Made by a program: the position numbers and the translations under genes
Source: Negativicoccus succinicivorans
Lineage (GTDB): Bacteria; Bacillota; Negativicutes; Veillonellales; Negativicoccaceae
DNA length: 40,933 nucleotides
Reading direction: 5' to 3'
Assembly: GCF_018372215.1 (NCBI RefSeq)
Contig: NZ_JAHAJN010000010.1
Location: 1-40,933 of the forward strand
In this document: one piece after another, positions 14,401-22,248 of the stretch
Layout of the letters: the number at the start of each line of letters is the position of its first letter
How positions within the stretch are numbered: the first letter of the stretch is position 1
The notes under the pieces: generated by a model
The model's database searches: none
What the model was told of the DNA's origin: nothing
What the model saw: only the letters and a program-made list of their open reading frames with translations

Positions 14401-15381
14401 TTTCCTATCCACGAGAAAGATAACTTTATCAGCGTCATTGGAAGACGCAATAAGTTGCGCCGATTTAAAACTGGTCATGGTCTTTCCGGATCCCGTTGTG
14501 TGCCATATGTGACCACCCAATTGATTGCCTTCAGACCAATTGTTTTTCGCTACTTTCTCGGCTATGCCGTTGGCCGCAAAGTATTGATAAGATCTCATGA
14601 CCTTTAAAATACCATCGCTGCTGTCAGCGACCGTATAAAACCCGATTAACTGATGCGCCATCGGAATGTTCAATAAGTTCGCTATGACATCTGCCCAATT
14701 CTTAATCGGTTTGTTATTAAAATTTTCCCAGTGAAAATAAAAGTCTTGATTGAATTTTCCTTCTCCAGGGTTAGCAAAATAAACGGTTTCTTCCGGCTGC
14801 ATGGCTACAAATATCTGCACAAGAGAAAAGAGACCCCTAAAAATCCCCTCATGGGAGTATTTTTCGATTTGGTTATATGCTTGGCTAACTTCAATACCGC
14901 TTCTTTTCAGCTCCAAATGAATCACAGGCATGCCGTTAATAAGCAGCATCAAATCGCCTCTTCTATCATTTAAGATAGAAGATTTCGCTTTAAATTTCGG
15001 CTGGCAAACAATTTGATATCTGCTATCCCCAAGGGCGATCTCTTGCCTGTCATAGATTTTCAAGCTGACTTCTTTACCCAAATGCAGCTTATCGTCAGGA
15101 TTATCCCTTTTAATCGAGACACTCCTGCCGTTAATAAAACCATTGAGCCTCATAGGACTTTGCAGGGCAGTAATCTGCTCTAAAATTTGGTCCATTTCCG
15201 TTCTCGTTAGAGGCACATCATTCAGCTTATCTATTGACCGATTATTTTGAAATAAAATATCCGCCCAATTTTGTATAAGCTCCTCTTCGGTAGGATAGTA
15301 AATAACCTCTTTTTCCCAGCCATATTGTACTAAAGTGTCAATCACCGCTTTTTCAAATTCAGCTTCCGTGTTAAATAGCAT
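11431..15381 (-). CDS. hsdR: Type I restriction enzyme, endonuclease/translocase subunit
   Basis: 1316 residues from ATG 15381 with TAGGAGCCGAAAA before it; ten extra in-frame codons upstream lack a site. The N-terminus carries a PD-(D/E)xK nuclease site (GDLMLL, then HLELKRSG). The motor has Walker A HTTGSGKTMTS, DECH box IIVDECHRS, motif III GFTGTPI and motif VI QAISRTNR. HsdR binds the HsdM2S core, translocates DNA with ATP and cuts unmethylated DNA far from the recognition site. All motifs are intact. Longer than EcoKI/EcoR124 HsdR (about 1,040-1,170), with a C-terminal region of ~400 residues expected to bind the core. Last gene of the operon. Confidence 0.95.
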   Translation of the reverse strand: MLFNTEAEFEKAVIDTLVQYGWEKEVIYYPTEEELIQNWADILFQNNRSIDKLNDVPLTRTEMDQILEQITALQSPMRLNGFINGRSVSIKRDNPDDKLHLGKEVSLKIYDRQEIALGDSRYQIVCQPKFKAKSSILNDRRGDLMLLINGMPVIHLELKRSGIEVSQAYNQIEKYSHEGIFRGLFSLVQIFVAMQPEETVYFANPGEGKFNQDFYFHWENFNNKPIKNWADVIANLLNIPMAHQLIGFYTVADSSDGILKVMRSYQYFAANGIAEKVAKNNWSEGNQLGGHIWHTTGSGKTMTSFKSAQLIASSNDADKVIFLVDRKELATQSLSEYRAFKNDDESVQATENTNVLISKLKSNDYDNTLIVTSIQKLSNISADSEALNAADVESIAKKRLVIIVDECHRSTFGEMLATIKKTFRKALMFGFTGTPIQEVNIKKDSTTPTIFGDEIHRYTLSDGIRDGNVLGFDPYMVKVYPDEDVRMQVALHEAKAESLADAMADKKKKEVFLKFMDSSKVGMCGKSINNKWVKGIEDYVPNAQYETEAYRRDVIADIKKKWPLYSNDNKFHAIFATSSIPEAVAYYRLMKSEMAELNITAMFDPTIDNNGQTSLDKEDGIVEMLEDYNAKYDMSFTIPTYDKFRKDVSTRLAHKEPYENINRDEQIDILIVVNQMLTGFDSKRVNTLYLDKVLEYENLIQAISRTNRVYNRKEKPFGIIKWYRRPNTMERNLNEAIKAYSGDVPQGLFVDKLPANIRNMNNGFENIRDLFENAGVENFEKLPEDGRVKAKFAKEFNAFSRYLDAALIQGFEWSVKEYKDKTEGSTVSVIFTEEDYLKLLARYHELPKADPGDGIDDVPFDIDTRIIEHDSEKIDKDYMNSRFEKYIKLLAEDVSPKEVEKLRKELHSSFSMLSQERQKLAGILLYDIQSGNIELNPNKTFNDYINEMLGKLENSKIKRVVKNLGCSEELLRELFRKGVTETNISEYGVFDELKESCDREKSRKFFEAAHGESYSDSYLSMYIDEYLRYFLLHDGEDQFVEIDYEEALNEEYKTKEYKQIDVALTEEDIKDTKIVTTVPTAQLSSWYKEGGALASIIESDAFAYVDDHLCLNKDTYLEKKASGVLALTDYAKEHGEECFLKFITDEDGKLKYVTLPSALGSKSFNCHDHIPEELLVQYGLVNEMSGEMLKAINNLEFGDALQKLMSKQVCNYSFRLLENTTGLGKLIISNMRRGVNLNKLNVISTCLGVHMPSRVSKKMLELAGITLDVDLPGKEGVEKATYDMLLHLKWATDYDDIIKELASQNLNHLLSEPKSK

Positions 15382-15391
15382 TTTTCGGCTC

Positions 15392-16564
15392 CTAGACGAA
15401 CATCTTATCAAGCAACAATGACTTAATATTCTTTAGTTTCTCAAGCTTTTCTTTGTTAAGTGCTATAAGTTGATCAAGTTTAGAAAAGTATTCTCCTATT
15501 GCTTTTTGCTCCTCATAATTACGAGATACATAAACCTCTAACTCCTTGAAATCAGGGTATTTTAAGTTCCAGTTATCCGAAGTAATTCCTTTAGAGTGAA
15601 TTTGGAACATGTGCGTAATATCAGCCCGCTTGAATAGATAAGAAAAGCATTTTGAGTCAATTCCATCATTAGGACTAAGAACAGTATATGCAGGACTTAC
15701 TATACCTTCATAGGGGGAGTAACCACTTGCACCCTGCCACATTCTCATGGAATTATAAGCAATATCGCCAATATATACTTTCTTGTATTTATTCTTGTTA
15801 TCATTTGAATTATTTTTCCTATCCAGTTCAGAAAACTTCTTTATTCCTTGATTTATTGTAACTGACAAAAGCTCTCCTTCTGGAAAACTTTCTATTCTTT
15901 CTGAAAAACAATCCCCTAGCTTTCGTTTTTCCCATTCTTCACTAAAGCCATCAAACCGTACTTCCGGAGTCGTTTTTCCCTCTTTTGGGAAAAGCTTGTA
16001 AAGCATAGCCTTTTTTAAGTCGAGAAATTTTTCGTATTTCTGCCGATAAAGTGTGATAAGGTGGTCAAGTTTTGAAAAGTACTCCCCAATTGCTTGTTGC
16101 TCTTCATTTGATGCTGTCTTTATTTCCGCATTTTTGAGGCTATCCGAATTAAGAGATTCAAAAGTAGAACCCGTCGAATCTTTCCTCCAACAGCCTTCTT
16201 TGTCCCTCTTTACAAGCAATTGATAGATAAACTCATTCCCTTTAATTGCTGCAACGCCTCGCCCAATTACCGTACTATAAGCAGTTTTCCCCATTGCTCC
16301 AGCAGGTGCTCGCACACTCATAATCAAATCTCCGATATCAGCTTGTTTAGTTATTTGTGTTGTCCAAACTCTTGGCTTTACCCAGCCATCTTCTAAATCA
16401 GCATTTCCTTGAACCAAAACATAATCGCTTGGTATCTCTGAATATGTGTCTCCATCAGGAGATTGTCCCATTGTTATTTGAACAACTTTCCCCAACTTAT
16501 GCTGTTTCCAATCGTCAGTAAATCCTTCAAACCTTATTTGGGGCACATTTTTGTTTTGCCTCAT
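15392..16564 (-). CDS. hsdS: Type I restriction-modification specificity subunit
   Basis: 390 residues after TTGGAGGTATAAAGC. Two target recognition domains lie in tandem, each opening with a matching block (QIRFEGFTDDWKQHKLG and EVRFDGFSEEWEKRKLG) and closing with IGEYFSKLD(H/Q)LI plus a coiled-coil spacer. This is the standard two-half HsdS layout; each half reads one part of a split DNA site, so the specificity cannot be told from the sequence. The gene follows hsdM by three bases and precedes hsdR by ten. No second hsdS or partial copy is present in the window. Confidence 0.93.
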   Translation of the reverse strand: MRQNKNVPQIRFEGFTDDWKQHKLGKVVQITMGQSPDGDTYSEIPSDYVLVQGNADLEDGWVKPRVWTTQITKQADIGDLIMSVRAPAGAMGKTAYSTVIGRGVAAIKGNEFIYQLLVKRDKEGCWRKDSTGSTFESLNSDSLKNAEIKTASNEEQQAIGEYFSKLDHLITLYRQKYEKFLDLKKAMLYKLFPKEGKTTPEVRFDGFSEEWEKRKLGDCFSERIESFPEGELLSVTINQGIKKFSELDRKNNSNDNKNKYKKVYIGDIAYNSMRMWQGASGYSPYEGIVSPAYTVLSPNDGIDSKCFSYLFKRADITHMFQIHSKGITSDNWNLKYPDFKELEVYVSRNYEEQKAIGEYFSKLDQLIALNKEKLEKLKNIKSLLLDKMFV

Positions 16565-16567
16565 GCT

Positions 16568-19324
16568 TTATACCTCCAATAATTTTTGAAGTTCTTTTAT
16601 GCCGGCTATGTCTTTTTCATCTCCCACAAGCTTATTGGACATGGCGATAAATTCTTCTTGCGTGCGGTTTAACTCTTCTTCTATCGAAGCAAGGTTCTTC
16701 GCATACTTTTCGTTCATAGCTTGGATCTTTTCTTCAAGGGTAGCAAGCACGTTTTGACCCAATTCGTCCAAACGAATCACGAGCTGTTCTATCCATTTTT
16801 TGTAGAGCAAGTCTAGCAATGTGTCTTCATCCAGATTTTCAATAAGCTCTTTTGTTTTGATGTGGAGTTCACCTTTCTTGACTCTCAAATCTGACCTTAG
16901 CGCAGACTCTTCTTCAATCAAAAGAACAACACTTTGAAGCTTACTTTCTAAGGAGTCTTCTGCAAATGTAAAAGTTTTTTGAATTTCAGCTATTTTTTTA
17001 TTGATGTCAGTCTTTGTGTAGGATCCGCTTGCTCCTTTTTTGATCAAATTCCAGTCAATGCTATTATGGTCATGAATATATTGTTCTTTTTCCGTCTTTG
17101 TAGATAATTCAAGGTAGCCGTTCAGTATCTTTATTTCATCCGTTTCTATTTCATCATAGGCCTCTTTCATGTATTTTTTGACTTCCGCATTAACAAAGGC
17201 ACTGTTGTCCTCTTTGACATAGTCCGCATCTTTCTCATCTTCTTCCAGCGAATCCAGTATCTCTCCATACTCCGATGCGATGTCCGCAATCCTATTCTCT
17301 ATAGAGTTGATTTCTTTAACTTCGTCTTTTAATAGGTTCACTTGGACTAATGTAAAAGGCAATATCCTGCCTCTCCATCCTTCTTGGACCTCAAAAATAT
17401 CGTCATCATTTCCCTGTCTATTTTTAACGACCATATTGGGCTCTACTGAGTTGATGATTTCAAAGCCTTCTTCGCGAATCATCTCAAGGTCCGCCGCAAT
17501 AATATTCCAGTTATCCGAAAAGATCTGATAGGCTTCATATTTATCGACCAGCTCTACTTTGGCTAATCGGTCAAAGATATCTTGTACAATTTTTTCTCTT
17601 TCTGCTGTGATTTCAACATCCAAAATATCGTCAATCAAATCCTCTTTGAGTGTTTCTTTAAAGCCGCTAAAAGCCTCTCGATATCTTGCGAGATAGTTTT
17701 TTGATGACTCATGTTCCTGTATTATTTGGCTGAAATTCTCGGTTTTGGGATAGAAGTGTTCTCCATCGTCTGTCCGAAAAATTGCTTCTTTTAAGCCCTT
17801 TATTTCATTCCAATAACGACCTAATTCATTAAGTTCAGACTTGGAAATGCCCCCAAGCAGCGTGGCGTACAAGTCATATTTCTCTGCCGGCTCCGATGAA
17901 TCAACGTAGCGAGGAATGTTCAGATTATAGTCGTTCTTTCTTATTTCATCTTTCGATACTACTCGAGAATATTTTTCTATACTTACTCTGTCCCGTATAG
18001 TGTCTGCAATTTTTCTAATATCGCAAGCTCTTAACTTGTTGCCTTTTCCTACTTTTTCAAAGCCTTGTGACGCATCAATCATTAAAACGTCAGTGTTTTT
18101 TTTGTTGCGCTTTAAAACCATAATAATGGTTGGAATACCGGTTCCAAAAAATATGTTAGCAGGAAGACCTATGATTGTATCAATCTTGTTTTTTTCTATC
18201 AGATTCTTCCTTATTTCCCCTTCCGCGTTGCCTCTGAATAGCACGCCATGAGGCAAAACAATGGTCATAATTCCATTGTTATTTAAATGGTATAAATCAT
18301 GGAGTAAAAAAGCGTAATCAGCCTTTCCTCTGGGCGCTAATCCGAAATATTTATATCTGGGATCATTTTCCTTATTTTGAGGACTCCATTTTTGTGAATA
18401 AGGCGGATTAGAAACAACAGCATCCACGCTTACTAATTTATAAGTGCTTTCTTTTCTACCATCTTCAAAAAATGGCCAATCATCTTCCAGCGTATCGCCA
18501 TTTCTTACGTTAATATTCGCAGGCTTAATATCTCGCATAACCAAATTCATGCGTGTTAAGTTAAAGGTACTTTCTTTAAGTTCTTGCGCATAATAATTTA
18601 TTTTGTTGTCGCTGTCTAAATATCTGCTCATCGCTTTCCCGATATTGATGAGCAAAGAACCGCTGCCGGATGTCGGATCATAAATTTTAATTTCATCTCT
18701 ATCTTTTAGCTCTTCAGCGATGATTTCAGACATCAAAACAGACACCTCATGAGGTGTGTAAAATTCGCCCGCTTTCTTGCCTGCATTCGCCGCGAACATA
18801 GAAATCAAATATTCATAAACAAAGCCCAAGACATCATAGTCTTGGCTGCCATCCATCGGAATTCTTTTAATTAAGCGCAATAACGACCTTGCCGCTTTAG
18901 TTTGTGTTGAAGCATTCGTGCCTAACTTGGAAAGGCTGCTGCTTAGCGTCTTAAATATATTTTCAAATATTTTTTTGTAGGCCTTGCCAATATTTCTGTC
19001 AAAGGCGGATAAAGCATCTCTTACATCCGAAATTTCAAAATCGCCGCCCTTAGACAGCCATGTTGAGTATAGGTTGTCATAGGCAATAAAATATCCTAAA
19101 TTTTCTCTTACATATCCTGCATACTCATCATCCTCACTAAGTTCCTCTATCTTTTCTTGCGGAATTTTTTCGTCTTTAAAAAACTTTTCTTCGTTCTCCG
19201 ATAGGTACTTGTAAAAAATGAAACCTAAAAGAAAGTCTTTATACTCATTTCCTTCTATTTTGGACTTGGATCGCATCTGATCTGCTGAGTTCCAAATCGT
19301 CGATGCTAACTGCCGCTTATCCAT
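16568..19324 (-). CDS. hsdM: Type I restriction-modification N6-adenine methyltransferase
   Basis: 918 residues, strong site AGGAGATTTAT. The N-terminal HsdM helical domain is followed by the AdoMet site DPTSGSGSL (216-224) and the catalytic NPPY (306-309), which together define an N6-adenine methylase. The last ~430 residues are rich in Glu and Lys, with predicted long coiled coils, making the protein far longer than EcoKI HsdM (529). Similar long forms exist in Firmicutes. It methylates host DNA with HsdS and is needed for cleavage with HsdR. First structural gene of the operon; the regulator at 19347 ends 22 bases upstream. Confidence 0.95.
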   Translation of the reverse strand: MDKRQLASTIWNSADQMRSKSKIEGNEYKDFLLGFIFYKYLSENEEKFFKDEKIPQEKIEELSEDDEYAGYVRENLGYFIAYDNLYSTWLSKGGDFEISDVRDALSAFDRNIGKAYKKIFENIFKTLSSSLSKLGTNASTQTKAARSLLRLIKRIPMDGSQDYDVLGFVYEYLISMFAANAGKKAGEFYTPHEVSVLMSEIIAEELKDRDEIKIYDPTSGSGSLLINIGKAMSRYLDSDNKINYYAQELKESTFNLTRMNLVMRDIKPANINVRNGDTLEDDWPFFEDGRKESTYKLVSVDAVVSNPPYSQKWSPQNKENDPRYKYFGLAPRGKADYAFLLHDLYHLNNNGIMTIVLPHGVLFRGNAEGEIRKNLIEKNKIDTIIGLPANIFFGTGIPTIIMVLKRNKKNTDVLMIDASQGFEKVGKGNKLRACDIRKIADTIRDRVSIEKYSRVVSKDEIRKNDYNLNIPRYVDSSEPAEKYDLYATLLGGISKSELNELGRYWNEIKGLKEAIFRTDDGEHFYPKTENFSQIIQEHESSKNYLARYREAFSGFKETLKEDLIDDILDVEITAEREKIVQDIFDRLAKVELVDKYEAYQIFSDNWNIIAADLEMIREEGFEIINSVEPNMVVKNRQGNDDDIFEVQEGWRGRILPFTLVQVNLLKDEVKEINSIENRIADIASEYGEILDSLEEDEKDADYVKEDNSAFVNAEVKKYMKEAYDEIETDEIKILNGYLELSTKTEKEQYIHDHNSIDWNLIKKGASGSYTKTDINKKIAEIQKTFTFAEDSLESKLQSVVLLIEEESALRSDLRVKKGELHIKTKELIENLDEDTLLDLLYKKWIEQLVIRLDELGQNVLATLEEKIQAMNEKYAKNLASIEEELNRTQEEFIAMSNKLVGDEKDIAGIKELQKLLEV

Positions 19325-19346
19325 ATAAATCTCCTAGTCTACTCTT

Positions 19347-20273
19347 CTAATCTACTCCCGGCTCAATACCGCGCCTTTTAAGAAATCGTCTTAAATTATA
19401 CTGCTTGTCATACGCATCAGCGTTGACGTAGTTCTCTTCAAACCAATCTTCCGCTTCAGTTTCTGCTTTCATAATTTGCAGACAATACTCTCGCGCAATG
19501 GTTTGACACTCTTCTTTGCTTTTTTGTAGCCACTCTACGAGTAGTTCATCTAAACCTTGACAACGTTTTGCATGTAATTTGCAACCACTATTTTCAGGCT
19601 GTATATATAGCCGGATAATGGCATCATTTTGCGGTAACGCTAATGCCAAAACATTTACATTGGTGGCAGGTTTAGTTAGTGGTGAGTTTATCCATGAGCC
19701 TTTATTATTGACTTGAAATAATTGATATAAAAGAGGATAACCGTCATAAGTAATCGTTGGCTCTACATCTTCCACCCATTCATCAAGCCTAAATAAGTTT
19801 TCTATCTTTTGACGACCTAATTCATTAAAATGCTCATAGAAAAAAGAGGCTATGGCACTCCTTTCCCCTTCTTTCGGAAATAAAAGCATAAAATTTGCAT
19901 ATTTAAGAAGATCACGGCGGGGATGACCAATATCACTAAGATCCGCCTGGGCCGGAATTTTAATGAATCCCGGCTCACCGGTTAAGGTTTCTACTCCGTC
20001 TTTTGTTGGGAGATGAATAGTTATATTTTCTCCCGTAACGACCTCACGCAAATAGAAATCAGGTCTGATAGTGGTCTCAATAAGTTGTGTCAGCGGAACA
20101 TTAAAGTATTGCGCAACCCTAGTCACTAAATCCGCTTTAGGATACGATAGACCTCTTTCATAGAAAGAAATTTGCGACTTTGCTAAATTAAGTATTTCGC
20201 CAAGCTCTTCTTGCGTCAGCCCATAGTCATGACGCAATCTTCTTAAGTTTATAGAGAACCTTGTACTTAACAT
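19347..20273 (-). CDS. XRE-type helix-turn-helix regulator, probable control gene of the R-M operon
   Basis: 308 residues from ATG 20273 with AGGGGGCAGCATT before it; an ATG six codons upstream overlaps the site. Residues ~5-60 form an XRE helix-turn-helix (LRRLRHDYGLTQEELGEIL, then SQISFYERGLSYP). The remaining ~240 residues are not recognised. It is 22 bases upstream of hsdM on the same strand, so it most likely belongs to the same transcript and times or limits expression of the R-M genes. It could instead regulate the divergent mobile element genes, since its promoter region faces the xis promoter. Confidence 0.75.
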   Translation of the reverse strand: MLSTRFSINLRRLRHDYGLTQEELGEILNLAKSQISFYERGLSYPKADLVTRVAQYFNVPLTQLIETTIRPDFYLREVVTGENITIHLPTKDGVETLTGEPGFIKIPAQADLSDIGHPRRDLLKYANFMLLFPKEGERSAIASFFYEHFNELGRQKIENLFRLDEWVEDVEPTITYDGYPLLYQLFQVNNKGSWINSPLTKPATNVNVLALALPQNDAIIRLYIQPENSGCKLHAKRCQGLDELLVEWLQKSKEECQTIAREYCLQIMKAETEAEDWFEENYVNADAYDKQYNLRRFLKRRGIEPGVD

Positions 20274-20285
20274 AATGCTGCCCCC

Positions 20286-20314
20286 TTGCATTATTCAAAA
20301 ACATGCGCTATAAT
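20286..20314 (+). promoter_or_regulatory. Plus-strand promoter towards the excisionase, with operator-like palindrome beside it
   Basis: TTGCAT (20286-20291), 17-base spacer, TATAAT (20309-20314) fits a sigma-70 promoter well. An 8-bp palindrome AACTAGTT lies just downstream at 20326-20333 and could be an operator for the XRE protein whose start is at 20273. About 185 bases of leader separate it from the excisionase frame. A weaker minus-strand promoter for the regulator may overlap. Confidence 0.5.
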
Positions 20315-20448
20315 CTAATAAACAGAACTAGTTTTACTAAATAGAATTTTTTCAACAGATAGATCGAATTTTGTTGGTCGTGACACATGCTCGTTTGTAT
20401 CGATGCGCAAACCTATTTTGATTATACCATTTTACATTTTTAAATTCT

Positions 20449-20480
20449 AACATTTTAACATTTTAACATTTTAGCATTTT
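20449..20480. repeat. Four tandem octamers AACATTTT
   Basis: AACATTTT occurs three times back to back, followed by AGCATTTT, 20 bases before the excisionase start. A two-unit version occurs at 434-449 near the left edge. AT-rich and curved; could be a protein-binding or bending site, or a slippage repeat. Confidence 0.7.
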
Positions 20481-20499
20481 ATTTTGTTGGGAGGTGTTG

Positions 20500-20689
20500 A
20501 TGATGACAAAAACGACTATTTCTCTGAAAAGGTGTATATCACTATTTCAGAGGCCGCAGAACAGTTTTTTGCGGACGTGTTACCGAAGCTGCTCTCTATC
20601 GATTAGCTCGCGAAGGTAAGCTTCCTACTATTAAAGTAGGTCGTCGAGTGCTTGTTGATGCGCAGAAAATGGAGGATATGTATGCTTAA
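20500..20689 (+). pseudogene. xis: Excisionase-like gene with two frameshifts
   Basis: From ATG 20500 (GGGAGG upstream) the frame reads MMTKTTISLK, then shifts. The next frame gives VYITISEAAEQFF, then shifts again to GRVTEAALYRLAREGKLPTI and VGRRVLVDAQKMEDMYA, stop at 20689. Adding one A to the A4 run at 20527-20530 and one T to the T6 run at 20575-20580 would restore a 63-residue protein of the Tn916 Xis / MerR-like winged-helix excisionase type. Such proteins bend att DNA and direct excision with the integrase. Both shifts are one missing base in a homopolymer, so a sequencing error is as likely as true decay. Confidence 0.8.
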
Positions 20690-20699
20690 AAATAAAGAA

Positions 20700-20727
20700 G
20701 CCTATTTCAGCTGGCACTGAAATAGGC
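20700..20727. terminator. Hairpin just after the excisionase
   Basis: GCCTATTTCAG (20700-20710) and CTGAAATAGGC (20717-20727) are exact reverse complements with a six-base loop. There is no T run after it, so it may be a weak terminator or an RNA processing site. Confidence 0.5.
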
Positions 20728-20757
20728 GCGCAAGAAATATTAGTTTCTCCGACTAAA

Positions 20758-20838
20758 CCCCTTGCATATTTATTATATATGCAAACGCATGTGGTATGCA
20801 AGGGGAGCACTCTTGCATACCCATTTTTTTGGGTATGC
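20758..20838. other. Cluster of inverted repeats upstream of the primase gene
   Basis: CCCCTTGCATA (20758-20768) pairs exactly with TATGCAAGGGG (20795-20805). Inside it, GCATA/TATGC units recur. Directly after, GCATACCC (20815-20822) pairs with GGGTATGC (20831-20838) around a T-rich loop. The shared GCATA core suggests repeated binding sites or single-strand hairpins, as in replication or transfer origins. No coding frame is evident here. Confidence 0.55.
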
Positions 20839-20883
20839 TAACTCCAAGGGAGTAGTGTACCCTTTTTTCTTACCTTCGTTTAC

Positions 20884-21006
20884 CTCAGGGCAGGAAAAAT
20901 CCCTGAGAACACCTGAGAGTACCTGAGGCTAGCTAAAAAGAGCCAAAAGTACGAGGCTAGCTAAAAAGAAACCAAGAGTACCTGAGAGTACCTGAGACTA
21001 CCTGAG
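20884..21006. repeat. Phased CCTGAG iterons and a 16-bp direct repeat, candidate replication origin
   Basis: CCTGAG occurs at 20902, 20912 and 20922 and again at 20981, 20991 and 21001: two groups of three, each exactly 10 bp apart, so all copies face the same side of the helix. An inverted copy CTCAGGG at 20884-20890 pairs with CCCTGAG at 20901-20907. Between the groups GAGGCTAGCTAAAAAG is present twice (from 20925 and 20953). The array ends 50 bases before a primase-like gene. This is the layout of an iteron origin. Confidence 0.6.
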
Positions 21007-21055
21007 AAAATTAAATAATAAATGTAATTTGTAAATGCTATACAGGAGGAAGCAT

Positions 21056-22054
21056 ATGACACGAGCATATACGAAAGACCGAAAAGAAGAGCTAAAACTT
21101 TATCTATTGGATTATTTGGCATTCAAAGGCATAACGCTTTCCAAGGACAATATGATGCGCTGCTTTGCAAGAAAGCATGAAGATAATCATCTCTCCATGC
21201 ACTACTTTGTTGGCGATGACGACAGACCTAGGTTGACATGTCACGCCCAAGGCTGCGTAGGCACAATCGATATTTATAATGCGGTATTTTACTTGGATCA
21301 TATTTACGGGCATCGCAATCAATACAACTTTTTAAATGACTGGGTGGATGCTACTTTCCCGGATAACGCTACTCCCCCTTCAAAGCGAGAGTTATCAAAT
21401 GCCAAAATCCCTCGTCGCTTAAATGATGCGCAACGAACAGCCTTCCTGCATCAATGTAATCAAACACAAGGCTACGAACATTGGCAAGCACGAGGGATCG
21501 AAAAAGATACCGTGAATGCCTATCACCTTACCTATCACCCTACGCAAAACGCCTTGGTCATACCGATTGATAATTTCGGATTTATCCTACGATATCTAAC
21601 CCCAATAGATTCGCAAAGTCCAAAGTACAAACGATCACTCGGTTTAAGTCAATGTTTGCACACCCATAATATGGATCCCCATTTGCCAATAATAGTAACC
21701 GAGGGTGAAATTGATGCCCTATCCTTAATCCAAGTTGGTTATCCCAATGTTTGGGCGATTGGAGGCGCTCAAAAATTAGATAAGTGGCTGAAAAAGATTT
21801 ATAAAATAAATTCCAAAATCATCTTAGCGTTAGATACAGATCGCGCAGGTACAAACGCTAAAATGGCTGCTTACAATTATTGTGACATTGAAAAATGGAA
21901 ACGGCCTTTAGACTTTTGGAGCTTTTGCATCTCCTCCGCCACGGTAAAAATAAAAGATATAAATGATCTTTTGGTTACCTCTCCCAATGCACTGAAAGAA
22001 GCCATAAACAATATTAAAAATGAATTCGGAGGTCAACATGAAAAAAATAAGTGA
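21056..22054 (+). CDS. Primase-like protein with zinc-finger and TOPRIM domains
   Basis: 332 residues from ATG 21056, with AGGAGGAAGCAT before it. Cys36, His41, Cys62 and Cys67 resemble a CHC2-type primase zinc finger, though with wider spacing. The TOPRIM domain has TEGEIDAL (215-222, catalytic Glu) and LALDTDRAG (258-265, metal-binding Asp pair). There is no helicase domain. Such short DnaG-like primases are common on mobile elements and prime replication of the excised or transferred strand. The iterons directly upstream support a role in element replication. The next gene overlaps its 3' end by 17 bases. Confidence 0.82.
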   Translation: MTRAYTKDRKEELKLYLLDYLAFKGITLSKDNMMRCFARKHEDNHLSMHYFVGDDDRPRLTCHAQGCVGTIDIYNAVFYLDHIYGHRNQYNFLNDWVDATFPDNATPPSKRELSNAKIPRRLNDAQRTAFLHQCNQTQGYEHWQARGIEKDTVNAYHLTYHPTQNALVIPIDNFGFILRYLTPIDSQSPKYKRSLGLSQCLHTHNMDPHLPIIVTEGEIDALSLIQVGYPNVWAIGGAQKLDKWLKKIYKINSKIILALDTDRAGTNAKMAAYNYCDIEKWKRPLDFWSFCISSATVKIKDINDLLVTSPNALKEAINNIKNEFGGQHEKNK

Positions 22055-22241
22055 TGCGGCATTGAAGGAAAGAATAGAAAAAAGAAAAGCAGAGTTGGAT
22101 TCACTCCTTGCTTTAGAGCAAGAGAGAATCCAAGCCCGTAGAAGCAAGATTGGCGAGTTTTTAGAAAGCAAGTATGGGCTAACAACTATTCCCGAGCTGG
22201 AAAAGTTATTCGCCCAACTTTCAAATGGAAAGGAGGTCTAG
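22038..22241 (+). CDS. Small coiled-coil protein of the mobile element
   Basis: 67 residues from ATG 22038 after GGAGG. Nearly all helical and charged (LKERIEKRKAELDSLLALEQ), reminiscent of the small DUF3847/TraD-like accessory proteins found next to mobilization genes, but I cannot assign a family. It sits between the primase and the candidate oriT, so a role in replication or relaxosome assembly is plausible. Confidence 0.6.
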   Translation: MKKISDAALKERIEKRKAELDSLLALEQERIQARRSKIGEFLESKYGLTTIPELEKLFAQLSNGKEV

Positions 22242-22248
22242 CTTCTAC

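Noticed and set aside
10269..16564. Serine recombinase as a shuffler of hsdS target recognition domains
   Set aside because: Only one hsdS is present, without partial copies or inverted repeats, and the recombinase lies over 4 kb away across a terminator.
20527..20580. Programmed -1 frameshifting to express the excisionase
   Set aside because: Neither site has a proper X XXY YYZ heptamer in the right frame and two shifts would be needed; decay or sequence error is simpler.
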